The notes under the pieces are model-generated. The model was not told the origin of the DNA. It saw only the letters and a program-made list of their open reading frames with translations, and did not search any database. Shown here piece after piece: positions 8,161 through 17,777 of a stretch of DNA of 64,000 bases (position 1 is the first letter of the stretch; the number at the start of each line of letters is the position of its first letter). This DNA is from Deinococcus piscis (GTDB lineage: Bacteria; Deinococcota; Deinococci; Deinococcales; Deinococcaceae): contig NZ_BNAL01000006.1 in NCBI RefSeq assembly GCF_014653275.1, forward strand, positions 1 to 64,000, read 5' to 3'. Position numbers and translations under genes: made by a program.

Positions 8161-9783
8161 TCAGCGCTCGCGGCGATACCAGCGGATCAGGGCATTGGTG
8201 GACGAGTCGTGGTGCAGGTCCTGCTCGCCGCTCAACTCCGGTGCGATTCTCTGCGCCAGTACTTTGCCCAGCTCTACGCCCCACTGGTCAAAGGAATTGA
8301 TGTCCCAGACTGCGCCCTGCACAAAGACTTTGTGTTCGTACAGCGCAATCAGCGCACCCAGGCTGCGCGGGGTCAGGTCGCGGGCCAGCAGGGTAGAGGA
8401 GGGACGGTTGCCCGCAAAGGTCTTGTGTGGCACCAGCGTCTCAGGCACGCCGTCCCCGCGCACCTGCTGGGGCGTCTTGCCGAACGCCAGCGCCTCGCTC
8501 TGCGCGAAGACGTTCGCCATCAGCAGGTCCTGGTGGGTCTGGCCTTCGCCGGCAGGCAGCGGGGTCAGGCTGCGGGCAAACCCGATAAAGTCGCAGGGAA
8601 TCAGCCGGGTGCCCTGGTGAATCAGCTGGTAAAAAGCGTGCTGACCATTGGTGCCCGCCTGCCCCCACACAATGGGGCCGGTGTCATAGCCGACCTCAGC
8701 GCCGCTCAGGGTCACGTGTTTGCCGTTGCTTTCCATGTCCAGCTGCTGCAAGTAGGCCGGAAAAGAGCGCAGATACTGCGAATAAGGCAGCACTGCCAGC
8801 GAGCAGGCCCCCAGGAAATTCTGGTTCCAAATGCCGGTCAGGGCCATCAGCACCGGCAGGTTCTGCTCCAGCGGCGCGGATGCAAAATGGCGGTCCATGT
8901 CGTGCATGCCGTCCAGGAATTCGCGGAAGTGCTCTGGGCCGATGGCAATGGTCAGGCTCAGGCCGATGGCGCTGTCCAGGCTGTAGCGTCCGCCCACCCA
9001 GTCCCAGAACTCGAACATATTGGCTGTGTCTATGCCGAATTGCCGCACTTCATCGGCGTTGGTGCTGACGGCCACGAAGTGCCGCGCCACCGCCGCCTCG
9101 TCCCCCAGGGCATCCAGCAGCCAGCGACGGGCAGTGTGGGCGTTGGTCATGGTCTCCAGGGTGGTAAAGGTCTTGCTGGAGACGATAAACAGGGTGCTGG
9201 CCGGGTCAAGGTCCCGCACTTTTTCGGCAAAGTCGCTGCCGTCCACGTTAGATACGAAGCGCACGGTCAGGTTCCGGTCACTGTAGTGTTCCAGCGCCTC
9301 GTACGCCATGACCGGCCCCAGGTCGCTGCCCCCAATCCCGATATTCACCACGGCGTGGATGGGCTCGCCAGTAAACCCGCGCCACTCGCCGGAGCGCACT
9401 TGCCGGGCAAAGTCGGCCATGCGGTCCAGCACCGCGTGAACCTGGGGCACCACATTCTGCCCATCCGCGCGGATATCGGCGTCACGGGGCGCACGCAGGG
9501 CGGTGTGTAGCACGGCGCGTCCTTCGGTCACGTTGATTTTTTCGCCGCGCAGCATGGCGTCCCGTCGCTCCTCCACACCGCACTCGCGGGCCAGGTCCAG
9601 CAGGGCGTTCAAGATGGCTCTGTCCAGGCGCTGCTTGGAGTAGTCCAGATACCAGCCCGCTCCCTCGGCAGCGTACTTCTGGCCGCGCTCCGGGTCGTCA
9701 GCGAACAGGTCACGCAGCGTCAGCTGGCGCTCGGCGGCCAGGGTCGTGAGGGCTTTCCAGGCGGCAGTGTCGGTGGGTTGCAT
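8161..9783 (-). CDS. pgi: Glucose-6-phosphate isomerase
   Basis: 540 residues. Interconverts glucose-6-phosphate and fructose-6-phosphate. Family signatures are clear: [27 protein letters not shown], the SKTFTTLET block, [13 protein letters not shown] and the late [21 protein letters not shown] at 9783 gives [12 protein letters not shown], which matches the usual family N-terminus, and a TATGCT box sits 6 nt upstream; a start at 9816 would add 11 unmatched residues. Part of the glucose/glycogen metabolism represented also by malQ and glgP. Confidence 0.96.
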   Translation of the reverse strand: MQPTDTAAWKALTTLAAERQLTLRDLFADDPERGQKYAAEGAGWYLDYSKQRLDRAILNALLDLARECGVEERRDAMLRGEKINVTEGRAVLHTALRAPRDADIRADGQNVVPQVHAVLDRMADFARQVRSGEWRGFTGEPIHAVVNIGIGGSDLGPVMAYEALEHYSDRNLTVRFVSNVDGSDFAEKVRDLDPASTLFIVSSKTFTTLETMTNAHTARRWLLDALGDEAAVARHFVAVSTNADEVRQFGIDTANMFEFWDWVGGRYSLDSAIGLSLTIAIGPEHFREFLDGMHDMDRHFASAPLEQNLPVLMALTGIWNQNFLGACSLAVLPYSQYLRSFPAYLQQLDMESNGKHVTLSGAEVGYDTGPIVWGQAGTNGQHAFYQLIHQGTRLIPCDFIGFARSLTPLPAGEGQTHQDLLMANVFAQSEALAFGKTPQQVRGDGVPETLVPHKTFAGNRPSSTLLARDLTPRSLGALIALYEHKVFVQGAVWDINSFDQWGVELGKVLAQRIAPELSGEQDLHHDSSTNALIRWYRRER

Positions 9784-9789
9784 AGGTCC

Positions 9790-9795
9790 AGCATA
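9790..9795 (-). promoter_or_regulatory. pgi: Leaderless-type -10 box for pgi
   Basis: TATGCT on the minus strand, 6 nt before the ATG at 9783; no Shine-Dalgarno. Confidence 0.55.
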
Positions 9796-9919
9796 GTAGG
9801 GACGCGCTGATCCCATCTCAGGCTGAGAGAAGCCTTAAAGCAGTTCTCTACTCCGGAGCCCGGCAAGCTGGGTGCTGGGGGCGGGAAGAACCCTTCCGGG
9901 GCACGCCATTTTTGGCCTG

Positions 9920-10283
<364 letters not shown>

Positions 10284-10325
10284 GGTGAGGCCCTGGCGGC
10301 TCGGGCCTCGCTGGACCTTGCTCTC

Positions 10326-11624
10326 TTACTCCACGGGAGTCAGGTCAAAGTCCCACTCAAACGAGCGGCCCCAGGGCAGGTTGACCTGTTCCAGCCCGTA
10401 TTGCCCGCCGAGGTTGAGCGGGAAATACTCGGCGGCCAGCTCCATTAGCTTGGCCTGGGCGGCGGGAGTATTCATCTCAGCTTCGGGAATGGCAGCGCGT
10501 AGGGCTGCCCGCAGGCGAGTGGAATAAATCAGGTCGTTGGCGTATTCGCGGGCCAGCAGGGCCTTTTGCCGCTCTGGATCTACGCCGTCTAAGGACAGCT
10601 TGGCGTGGGCCAGCGCCGAGCCGAGGTTGTTGCCAGGAGTGCCCCAGGCCGCCAGCGCGGTCAGGTTGGCGTCGCGCTTCAGGGTGCCCAGGTCTTGCCA
10701 CAGTCGGGTGTTGCCCAGGTTGACCTTTTCTACGTCCACCACAGCTACGGGGCCACGGCGCAGCAGGGCCGAAATAGCAAGCGCGGCCTGGCGTGGGTCG
10801 CCGCCATTAAACACGTACACAGTCATGTCGGCGCTTTGGCCCTGCTGTGCCATGCGGAACCCTGCGGCTTCGGCATGGTTTTCTACGCTCTCGGTGAGCG
10901 GAATGCCCTCGTACTTGATGACTTCCTGGGCCAGTTTGGGGTCAGAGTACACGGCCTGAAGTGTCTTGGGCGCGGGCGACAGGGCGCGGGCACTGAGCAG
11001 GGCCAGCACCTCGTCGGCACCGGGGTAGACCCGCACATTGTTCGGGGCGACCTCGGCGGCAAACTGCGCCAACTTGGCCCCTTCAGCAGGAGCCGGGCTG
11101 CCGGGCAGGGCGTCGTCCCAGGCGATATGCAGCTCCTTAAACACCCCAGCGGCGGCCCAACGGGTCAGCAACTGGGCTGCCGCGTAGTTGCGCTCCCGGT
11201 CTACCGCGTCGGGATGGCGCGGAATGGTGATAAAGGCGTAGACCGGACGCCCGGTTTCGCGCTGCCACTCCCGCAGCGGCAGCAGTCGGCTGCGGACCCG
11301 CGCCGCCGAATCGGTGCTCTTGCGTGACTGAACCAGCCCGCCGTAAGCCAGGGCGTCCAGGGCCACGATCAGCGGCTCGTCAGCGGCTCCGGCTCCTTCG
11401 GTGCGCAGCCACTCCAGCAGCCGGGCCGGGTCTGCGCCTTGCTGCGCCGTGCCCAGCAGGTCACGCGGGACCACTTTGAGCGTGTCGCTCTTTAGGCCAG
11501 CAATTGCCGCAGGCAGGCGGCTGGTAGCAGGGCGCGAGTCCATCGGAATCAGTGTCTGGGCCTGGGCAGGTAGGGCGGCCAGCAGCAGGCCAGCACTCAG
11601 GGCCAGCGGAAATATACGGCTCAT
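10326..11624 (-). CDS. DUF4127 family secreted protein
   Basis: 432 residues with a cleavable-looking signal peptide ending AQAQ near residue 23. The mature start [14 protein letters not shown] resembles the DUF4127 hallmark (a P-x-D-x-R-P segment), and [14 protein letters not shown] plus the late [16 protein letters not shown] match the family pattern as I recall it. Biochemical function is unknown for the family. A TAAGCT box 6 nt upstream of ATG suggests a leaderless message. It follows the decayed Nudix gene in convergent orientation. Confidence 0.75.
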   Translation of the reverse strand: MSRIFPLALSAGLLLAALPAQAQTLIPMDSRPATSRLPAAIAGLKSDTLKVVPRDLLGTAQQGADPARLLEWLRTEGAGAADEPLIVALDALAYGGLVQSRKSTDSAARVRSRLLPLREWQRETGRPVYAFITIPRHPDAVDRERNYAAAQLLTRWAAAGVFKELHIAWDDALPGSPAPAEGAKLAQFAAEVAPNNVRVYPGADEVLALLSARALSPAPKTLQAVYSDPKLAQEVIKYEGIPLTESVENHAEAAGFRMAQQGQSADMTVYVFNGGDPRQAALAISALLRRGPVAVVDVEKVNLGNTRLWQDLGTLKRDANLTALAAWGTPGNNLGSALAHAKLSLDGVDPERQKALLAREYANDLIYSTRLRAALRAAIPEAEMNTPAAQAKLMELAAEYFPLNLGGQYGLEQVNLPWGRSFEWDFDLTPVE

Positions 11625-11630
11625 GTGTTC

Positions 11631-11636
11631 AGCTTA
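11631..11636 (-). promoter_or_regulatory. Leaderless-type -10 box for DUF4127 gene
   Basis: TAAGCT on the minus strand, 6 nt before the ATG at 11624. Confidence 0.5.
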
Positions 11637-11676
11637 GGCGGCGCACATGATACCCATCTGAAGCAGCTCTCGCGGT

Positions 11677-12120
11677 TTAGTCCTTCTGTACGGTCGTTTG
11701 CTCGTCACGCAGCCAGAAGTTGCGTCCGGCGCTGTCCTGCATCCGCACGACCACCTGCACATTCTCGCCCGCCCGCAGACCCTGTGCAGGGCCCCGGCCT
11801 TCAATCACGCGGCAACCGGCACCGCAGCTGCTGGCGCGCCACTGGCCTGCCGCTTGCCAGACACCGCCCTGGGTGACCAGATACACCGAAAGCACATTCA
11901 GCGGCAGGGCGCTGGCCGAGCTCTGCACCTGCACGCGGGCGCTGAGTTCATTGCCGCTGAGCACCGGGCGGGCCTGAGCGCTCAGGGTGCGGCCTGCCAG
12001 GCTCAGGGTGGTGGGGGTACGCAGCAGTTCTCCTGCGCTCGGGCCTGCTTGGCTCACGCTGCCACAGGCGCTGAGGGGCAGAGCCAGAGCAGAGAGGAAC
12101 AGGGCAGACTTGGCCTTCAT
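11677..12120 (-). CDS. Small putative lipoprotein
   Basis: 147 residues from ATG 12120, chosen because TAAGAT lies 7 nt upstream; an ATG 9 nt earlier is also in frame. N-terminus has a hydrophobic stretch and lipobox LSAC (Cys about 19), so it should be lipid-anchored. The rest is beta-rich with a CGAGC pair near the middle that could form a disulfide. No known domain recognised. Same strand as the DUF4127 gene 52 bp downstream, but that gene has its own -10 box. Confidence 0.65.
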   Translation of the reverse strand: MKAKSALFLSALALPLSACGSVSQAGPSAGELLRTPTTLSLAGRTLSAQARPVLSGNELSARVQVQSSASALPLNVLSVYLVTQGGVWQAAGQWRASSCGAGCRVIEGRGPAQGLRAGENVQVVVRMQDSAGRNFWLRDEQTTVQKD

Positions 12121-12127
12121 GTGAAGC

Positions 12128-12133
12128 ATCTTA
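12128..12133 (-). promoter_or_regulatory. Leaderless-type -10 box for small lipoprotein
   Basis: TAAGAT on the minus strand, 7 nt before the ATG at 12120. Confidence 0.45.
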
Positions 12134-12256
12134 GAGCAGTCTGGTTAAAACTCTCTGACAGAAGTCCTGCTTTATGAGAAGAAGGCTGGCCTGAACATCC
12201 GCAAGTGCGGCTTAATGCCCACTGGCTGGGCCTCCGTGCGCGTGGCCTTCATAATG

Positions 12257-12295
12257 GCCTCAATGATTGCCCCCCCTTTATTTGCCTCAATGATT
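12257..12295. repeat. Pair of 12-bp direct repeats
   Basis: GCCTCAATGATT occurs at 12257-12268 and 12284-12295, in the upstream region of the flavoprotein gene. Copy spacing is 27 bp. Confidence 0.6.
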
Positions 12296-12381
12296 CACCT
12301 TGACGCGCCGCTGGCCTTGCGCTCCTGTCCCCCTGCTCCTCCCGTCCCACTGGCGTTCTGGCGGGCTGTGTGGAGCTGGCT

Positions 12382-13398
12382 ATGACCCCAGCTGAATCCC
12401 CTGAAGCTGGCCCTTCGCAGGCGGCGCTGGAAGCTGCCGTTCAGCGCTCAGCCGACACCTACGACGCTGTGATTATCGGGGCCGGACCGGCTGGACTGAA
12501 CGCTGCGCTGGTCTTGGGCGGTGCCCGGCGGCGGGTGCTACTACTTGATGGCGGCCCGCCCCGCAATGCCCGCGCCCAGGCGGCCCACGGCGTCTTTACC
12601 CGCGACTGCACGCCGCCCACCGACCTCAAGCGTATTGGGCTAGAGCAGCTGGCCCCCTATGACGTGACCGTGCGCCCCGAAGCGGCGCGGCAGGTGCGCG
12701 AATTCAGGGAAGGCTTCGGCGTGCAGCTGGCCACCGAATGGGTGACGGCCCGCCGGGTGCTGTTTGCCAGTGGCGTACAGGACGTGCTGCCGCACATCAG
12801 CGGGCTCAAGGAGCGCTGGGGCCGCACAGTTCACCACTGCCCCTACTGCGACGGTTGGCCCAACCGGGAAGCGGCGCTGGCCGTGCTGGGCAGCCACCAG
12901 GAAGGGCACCACTTGGCGCTGAGTATGCAGAACTGGACCGACCACCTCACCCTGCTGACCGACGGCCCCGACGAGCTGACGCCCGAGCAGCGCCGTGACC
13001 TGGCACGGCTGAACATCACCCTGGACACCCGGCCTATCCTGCGGCTTTCGGGTGAAGACGCGCTGACGGTGCATTTCCACGGCGGGGACACACTGGCCCT
13101 GGAAGGCATGTTCCTCAATCCCACCCAGGGGCAGCGCAGCCACCTGCCCGCCGCCCTGGGCCTGGAAATGGACGCCAAAATGCGCGTGATGGTCAACGAA
13201 CACGGCATGACCAGCCTGCGCGGCGTGTGGGCAGCGGGCGATATGACCGGCGCCCCGCAGTATGTGATGAGCGCGGCGGCCAGCGGCATGGTGGCGGCGG
13301 TGAGCCTTAATTCCACCCTGATTCACGAGGATGTGCGCGAGTTCGGCGCTGCTTTTCACGAGTCTCCGGATGAAGCCCCCGGCGTGGGCGAGGCGTAA
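12382..13398 (+). CDS. Thioredoxin-reductase-like FAD/NAD(P) oxidoreductase
   Basis: 338 residues from ATG 12382 (GGAG 5 nt upstream). FAD-binding GAGPAGL is at the N-terminus and a late GVWAAGDMTG closes the flavin site. The redox motif is HCPYCDGW rather than the CATCDG of classical thioredoxin reductases, and the NAD(P) Rossmann loop after it (VLGSHQEG) lacks a clean GxGxxA. It belongs to the TrxB-like superfamily branch with CPYC; partner unknown. A canonical trxB exists at 52.5 kb, so this one probably has another job. Divergent from the small lipoprotein gene. Confidence 0.82.
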   Translation: MTPAESPEAGPSQAALEAAVQRSADTYDAVIIGAGPAGLNAALVLGGARRRVLLLDGGPPRNARAQAAHGVFTRDCTPPTDLKRIGLEQLAPYDVTVRPEAARQVREFREGFGVQLATEWVTARRVLFASGVQDVLPHISGLKERWGRTVHHCPYCDGWPNREAALAVLGSHQEGHHLALSMQNWTDHLTLLTDGPDELTPEQRRDLARLNITLDTRPILRLSGEDALTVHFHGGDTLALEGMFLNPTQGQRSHLPAALGLEMDAKMRVMVNEHGMTSLRGVWAAGDMTGAPQYVMSAAASGMVAAVSLNSTLIHEDVREFGAAFHESPDEAPGVGEA

Positions 13399-13467
13399 TG
13401 CTGTGTCGCTGGCGCTGGCTAAACCGTTCGGGGCAGGGCGGCAGGGCGGTCCAGCCGCCATTCTGGA

Positions 13468-13473
13468 TAAGCT
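13468..13473 (+). promoter_or_regulatory. Leaderless-type -10 box for TPR gene
   Basis: TAAGCT, 6 nt before the ATG at 13480. Confidence 0.55.
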
Positions 13474-13479
13474 GACCGC

Positions 13480-14106
13480 ATGACTCCTGAACCGTCCACG
13501 ACCACCCGGCAGGCTTGGCAGCTGATCGAAGCGGGAGCCCATGACGACGCCGCCGAGCTGCTCGCCACTGACCCTTCCGAAGAAGCGCGAACTGCTCTGG
13601 GGTACGCCTACACCTTCACCGGACGCTTTGACGAAGCCCGCGCCGTGTACCGGGCGCTGTGGAAGGGAGCGCAGGGCCAGCCGGGAGCGCACCGCTTCCT
13701 GCACCAGCTGGGAATGGTGGAGCGGGAAGCGGGCGACCACGCTGCTGCACTGGCCCTGTTTGAGCAGGAGCAGAAGCTGATAGAGCGCGAGGGCCTGGGG
13801 GCCCTGGAACGCGCCGTCAACGGCTATGAGCTGGCCGTCTGCCGTCATGCTCTGGGACAGGAGCGCGAAGCCCACGCTGCCCTGGCCGCTGCTTTTGCCG
13901 AAGCAGTCACGGCGGACGACCCCACCACGCTGGGCTGCCTCTGGCGGGCGGCGGGTGATTTTGCCCAGACCGAAGACCGTGCTGAGGCGGCCCAGGACGC
14001 GTACACCAACGCCCGAAGCTGTTTTGAGCGGGCGGAGTATGCCGCTGCCGTGCAGGAGATAGACACCCGCCTGAGCGCGCTAGGCACGGCCACTCCCGAA
14101 GCGTGA
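13480..14106 (+). CDS. Tetratricopeptide-repeat protein
   Basis: 208 residues, all-helical in pattern, Ala/Glu-rich with TPR-like spacing (GYAYTFTGRFDEARAVYRAL, then HQLGMVEREAGDHAAALALF and later repeats). No signal peptide or membrane segment, so cytoplasmic; TPR proteins are scaffolds for protein contacts. The stop overlaps the GTG of the HAD gene by 4 nt, so the pair is translationally coupled and may be functionally linked. Confidence 0.8.
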   Translation: MTPEPSTTTRQAWQLIEAGAHDDAAELLATDPSEEARTALGYAYTFTGRFDEARAVYRALWKGAQGQPGAHRFLHQLGMVEREAGDHAAALALFEQEQKLIEREGLGALERAVNGYELAVCRHALGQEREAHAALAAAFAEAVTADDPTTLGCLWRAAGDFAQTEDRAEAAQDAYTNARSCFERAEYAAAVQEIDTRLSALGTATPEA

Positions 14107-14729
14107 AAGCCGCCTTGTTCGACCTGGACGGCACCCTGCACGACCGCACCGCCACGCTACGGCACTGGCTGCCAGGCCACCTGCGCCGCTTTGGGCTGCC
14201 GCCGGAGTACGCAGCCCGCTTTGCAGAATTGGACGATTTCGGCTACCGCTCCAAGCGGGAGGTGTTTCCGCAGTTGGTGCAGGAATTTGGCCTGGAATGT
14301 GACTCGCAGGTGCTCTTTGATGACTTTGGGGGACATGTCCAGCAGGCTGCTCCCATGCCTCATGCAGCCAACGTGCTACGCGAATTAAGGAAAAATGGTG
14401 TGGCGCTGGGATTGGTGACCAACGGTTGGCCGCAGCCGCAGCGGGCGGTCCTCGCCGCCTGCGGGCTGGCCGACTTCTTTGACGCGGTGGTGGTGAGCGG
14501 CGAAGTCGGGTTGGCCAAGCCTGACCCGCGCAGCTATCACCTCGCCCTGGACGCCCTGGGTATCGCCCCAGCCGCCGCCTGGTTTGTGGGCGATTCGCCC
14601 CGCAACGACATCTGGGGACCGCAGCAAGTGGGAATGCGGGCGGCCTGGCTCCCCACCGGCCACCCGCTGAGCGGCCAGCGCCCTGACGCCACTTTGTCTG
14701 ACCTACGCGGCGTGCTGCACCTGCTTTAA
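14103..14729 (+). CDS. HAD superfamily hydrolase (subfamily IA)
   Basis: 208 residues from GTG 14103. Motif I is FDLDGTLHD (nucleophile Asp and acid Asp), motif II LVTNGWPQ, motif III Lys in LAKPDP, motif IV GDSPRNDIWG: a complete set for a Mg2+-dependent small-molecule phosphatase with a helical cap between motifs I and II. Substrate not predictable. Coupled to the TPR gene by a GTGA overlap. Confidence 0.9.
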   Translation: MKAALFDLDGTLHDRTATLRHWLPGHLRRFGLPPEYAARFAELDDFGYRSKREVFPQLVQEFGLECDSQVLFDDFGGHVQQAAPMPHAANVLRELRKNGVALGLVTNGWPQPQRAVLAACGLADFFDAVVVSGEVGLAKPDPRSYHLALDALGIAPAAAWFVGDSPRNDIWGPQQVGMRAAWLPTGHPLSGQRPDATLSDLRGVLHLL

Positions 14730-14732
14730 TAT
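14727..14732 (+). promoter_or_regulatory. Leaderless-type -10 box TAATAT
   Basis: 7 nt before the ATG at 14740, overlapping the HAD stop codon. Confidence 0.5.
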
Positions 14733-14739
14733 TCCCTGC

Positions 14740-15084
14740 ATGCCCGTCTCCTGTAGGCCCAGTGCGCCCAACGACCCTGAACTCCTGCGCGACTTCACCC
14801 GGTTGGTGCCGGTGGGCCGCAGCCTGGACGGGGTGCTGTGGCTGGAAGTTGGGGTGGTGTCCTGGCCTACGCCCCACACGCCGCAGCTACACTGGGAGCC
14901 GCTGCAATCTCTGCCCGCCCACGCCAGTGCTCAGGCGGTGACACAGGCCCGGCACGCTGCGCTGCACGACCCGCGCTACTTTGCCCTGTGTGGGCGGTGC
15001 GGTCAGCGCCGTCCCCAGGGCTGGATGCATGACGGCGACCTGTGCCAGAGCTGCGCTGAGCGGTGGCTGGGCGTGGTTCACTGA
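14740..15084 (+). CDS. Small zinc-ribbon-like protein of unknown function
   Basis: 114 residues. The C-terminus carries two CxxC knuckles, Cys84/Cys87 and Cys102/Cys105, 14 residues apart, likely a structural Zn site. The N-terminal 80 residues are not recognised. It lies between the HAD gene and hrpB and has its own TAATAT box. Such small ribbons often bind nucleic acid or a protein partner, but nothing here shows which. Confidence 0.65.
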   Translation: MPVSCRPSAPNDPELLRDFTRLVPVGRSLDGVLWLEVGVVSWPTPHTPQLHWEPLQSLPAHASAQAVTQARHAALHDPRYFALCGRCGQRRPQGWMHDGDLCQSCAERWLGVVH

Positions 15085-15170
15085 GCCTGCCGGATAAGTT
15101 GCAACTCACATGCTGTCCAGACCGACACTGGGGCGCTCGCCTCACACCCCTCCTAGAAAGTGCTGACCCT

Positions 15171-17678
15171 GTGATCGAACCCCTGCCTGCCCTTCAGACC
15201 CTGCCAGAGCTGCGCGCCGCGCTGGCTGCCCATCCTTTGGCGCTGCTGCAAGCCCCCCCCGGTGCCGGCAAGTCCACCGCGCTGCCGCTGCATTTGCTGG
15301 ATGAACCCTGGCTGGAGGGTCAGCAGGTGCTGCTGCTGCAACCGCGTCGGGTGGCTGTGCGCGGGGTGGCGGCGCGGCTGGCGGCCTCGCTGGGCGAGAG
15401 CGTAGGGGAGACGGTGGGCAGCCGGGTGCGCTTTGAATCACGGGTGTCGGCCCGCACCCGGCTAGAAGTCATCACCGAGGGGATCCTCACCCGGCGGCTT
15501 CAGCGCGACCCGGAGCTGTCCGGGGTGGGGTTGGTCATCCTTGACGAGTTTCACGAACGCAGCCTGAACGCTGACCTGGCACTCGCCCTGCTGCGTGAGG
15601 TGCAGGGGGCGCTGCGGGGCGACCTGCGCGTACTGCTGATGTCGGCCACCTTGGACGAGTCCTTGCCCGCCCGGTTGAATGCGCCACTGATTCGCTCTGA
15701 GGGGCGGGCCTACCCGGTTGAGCTGCGCTACGCTGCCCAGGAACCGGCGGGCCGCACTGGGCCAGCCGTGGCCGCTGCCGTGCGCCGCGCCCTGACTGAG
15801 GAGACGGGCGACGTGCTCGCCTTCTTGCCCGGCGTGGGCGAAATCCGCGAAGCCCAGGCCGCGCTGGCAGGCGTAGACGCCGCCGTGTATCCGCTACACG
15901 GCAATCTTCCCCCAGCCGAGCAAACCCGCGCCCTGCTGCCAGACAGCGGAGGACGCCGGCGGGTGATTCTGGCGACCTCCATTGCCGAAACGTCACTCAC
16001 TATCGAGGGAGTGCGGGTGGTGGTGGACAGCGGCCAGCGCCGCTCTCAGGCGTATGATCCCGGCACTGGCCTAAGTGGGCTACGCACGGGCCGCGTGACC
16101 CGCGCCGAAGCCGAGCAGCGGGCCGGACGGGCTGGGCGAACTGGGCCGGGCGTGGCCTACCGCCTGTGGCCAGAGCGCACCCAGGCCCTGCTGGCCGCTG
16201 ACCGCCCCCCTGAACTTCTGGCTGCCGACCTCGCCCCGCTGCGGCTAGAGCTGGCCGCCTGGGGCGTAACCGAACCGGGGGCCCTGGAGTGGTTGGACGT
16301 TCCACCGGCTCCTGCCTGGGCTGCTGCGGGCGAACTGCTGCGCGGCCTGGACGCGCTGGATAGCAGCGGGCGCATCACCCCAGCGGGACAGGCCTTGCTG
16401 CACTTTCCCACCCATCCCCGGCTGGCGCACCTGCTGGCTGCGGCCCCTGATCCGGCCCTGGCCGCCGACGTGGCTGCCCTGCTGGAAGAACGCGGTCCCC
16501 GCCAGGAGGGCGCTGACCTGACCGAACAGGTTAACCGGCTCCGGCAGGCCCGCGCAGCCGGGCGGCTGGAGGCCTGGGCCGGAGCCGAACGACTCTCGCA
16601 GCAGTGGCGTCGCCTGCTGGACACTGCCCCAGATGACCGTCCCGCTGACCCCTATGCAGTGGGCCGTCTGCTGGCTCTGGCCTACCCGGAGCGGGTGGCC
16701 CTGGCCCGTACAGAGGTGGCGCGCGCAGAGGTGGCCCGTGCAGAAGGTGCAGGCCGTTTCCTGCTGGCGGGTGGGCAAGGAGCCGAGCTGCCGCCCGGCG
16801 ACGACCTGAGCCGTGAGCCCGCCCTGGCGGTGGCCCACCTGGACGGCGCGGCAGAAGGTAACCGCCGGGGGCCAGAAGGCCGCATTTTTCTGGCCGCCCC
16901 GCTGCACCGCCGTGACCTGCTGGCGGGCGCGGCCTGGGTGCCCCGCACCGAGTGGGACGCCCGCACTGGCCGCCTGCTGGCCCAGGAAGAACTGCGCCGG
17001 GGCGCACTGGTGCTGGACACCCGCCCGCTGCCGGTCAGCGACCCGGTGGCCGGAGCAGCAGCGGTGGCGGCGGCCGTTACTCGCGAAGGGCTGCACCTGC
17101 TTACCTTTTCCCCCGAAGCCCAGGCGCTCAGAAACCGGGTGCTCTCGCTGCGGGCGTGGCGCCCAGAAGAGGACTGGCCCGACCTGTCGGACACCGCCTT
17201 GCTGAATACCGCAGGGGAGTGGCTGGCTCCTTTCCTCGGCGGCATTCGCAGCCGCGAGACGCTGGCCCGCTTGGACCTGTTACCCGCCCTCCAAGCACAG
17301 TTGCCCTGGTCGCTGGCGTCACAGCTGGATGACTTGGCTCCCACCCACCTCACCGTGCCCAGCGGTTCGCGCATTCGGCTGGAATACAGCCCGGACGGTG
17401 GCCCACCTGTCCTGGCGGTCAAGTTGCAGGAGCTGTTCGGTCTGCAAGACACGCCCGCAGTGAACGCGGGCCGCACTCCAGTGCTGCTGCATCTGCTTTC
17501 GCCAGCCCGCCGCCCGGTTCAGGTGACGCAGGACCTGCGCTCGTTCTGGGCGAGTGGTTACTTCGAGGTGCGCAAGGACTTGCGGGGCCGCTATCCCAAG
17601 CATCCCTGGCCCGACGACCCGGCCAGCCACATTCCGACAGCCAAGACCAAGCGGGCGCTGGAGCGGGAGCGAAAGTAG
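15171..17678 (+). CDS. hrpB: ATP-dependent helicase HrpB
   Basis: 835 residues from GTG 15171; frame is open further upstream to 15063, which would overlap the zinc-ribbon gene, so the exact start is uncertain. DEAH-box order: Walker A PPGAGKST, Ia LLQPRRVAVRG, DEFHER, SATLDESLPARL, LPGVGEIREA, TSIAETSLTIEGV, QRAGRAGRTGPG. The length and the C-terminal HrpB-specific domain (EYSPDGGPPVLAVKLQELFG, then HPWPDDP near the end) match the HrpB family. A cytoplasmic DExH helicase, role poorly defined. Confidence 0.92.
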   Translation: MIEPLPALQTLPELRAALAAHPLALLQAPPGAGKSTALPLHLLDEPWLEGQQVLLLQPRRVAVRGVAARLAASLGESVGETVGSRVRFESRVSARTRLEVITEGILTRRLQRDPELSGVGLVILDEFHERSLNADLALALLREVQGALRGDLRVLLMSATLDESLPARLNAPLIRSEGRAYPVELRYAAQEPAGRTGPAVAAAVRRALTEETGDVLAFLPGVGEIREAQAALAGVDAAVYPLHGNLPPAEQTRALLPDSGGRRRVILATSIAETSLTIEGVRVVVDSGQRRSQAYDPGTGLSGLRTGRVTRAEAEQRAGRAGRTGPGVAYRLWPERTQALLAADRPPELLAADLAPLRLELAAWGVTEPGALEWLDVPPAPAWAAAGELLRGLDALDSSGRITPAGQALLHFPTHPRLAHLLAAAPDPALAADVAALLEERGPRQEGADLTEQVNRLRQARAAGRLEAWAGAERLSQQWRRLLDTAPDDRPADPYAVGRLLALAYPERVALARTEVARAEVARAEGAGRFLLAGGQGAELPPGDDLSREPALAVAHLDGAAEGNRRGPEGRIFLAAPLHRRDLLAGAAWVPRTEWDARTGRLLAQEELRRGALVLDTRPLPVSDPVAGAAAVAAAVTREGLHLLTFSPEAQALRNRVLSLRAWRPEEDWPDLSDTALLNTAGEWLAPFLGGIRSRETLARLDLLPALQAQLPWSLASQLDDLAPTHLTVPSGSRIRLEYSPDGGPPVLAVKLQELFGLQDTPAVNAGRTPVLLHLLSPARRPVQVTQDLRSFWASGYFEVRKDLRGRYPKHPWPDDPASHIPTAKTKRALERERK

Positions 17679-17777
17679 CGGGTGATCTGGTTTGGGTTCC
17701 GGGGGCTGTAGGGCTGTATCCTTGCAAGATCAATCACCCCTCGCCGTCCATGCCGCGTCGCTGAGCCCGCTGACAGA

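Noticed and set aside
8065..9510. Long plus-strand open frame opposite pgi
   Set aside because: It is the antisense shadow of pgi; the minus-strand protein has full family motifs, and the plus product has none.
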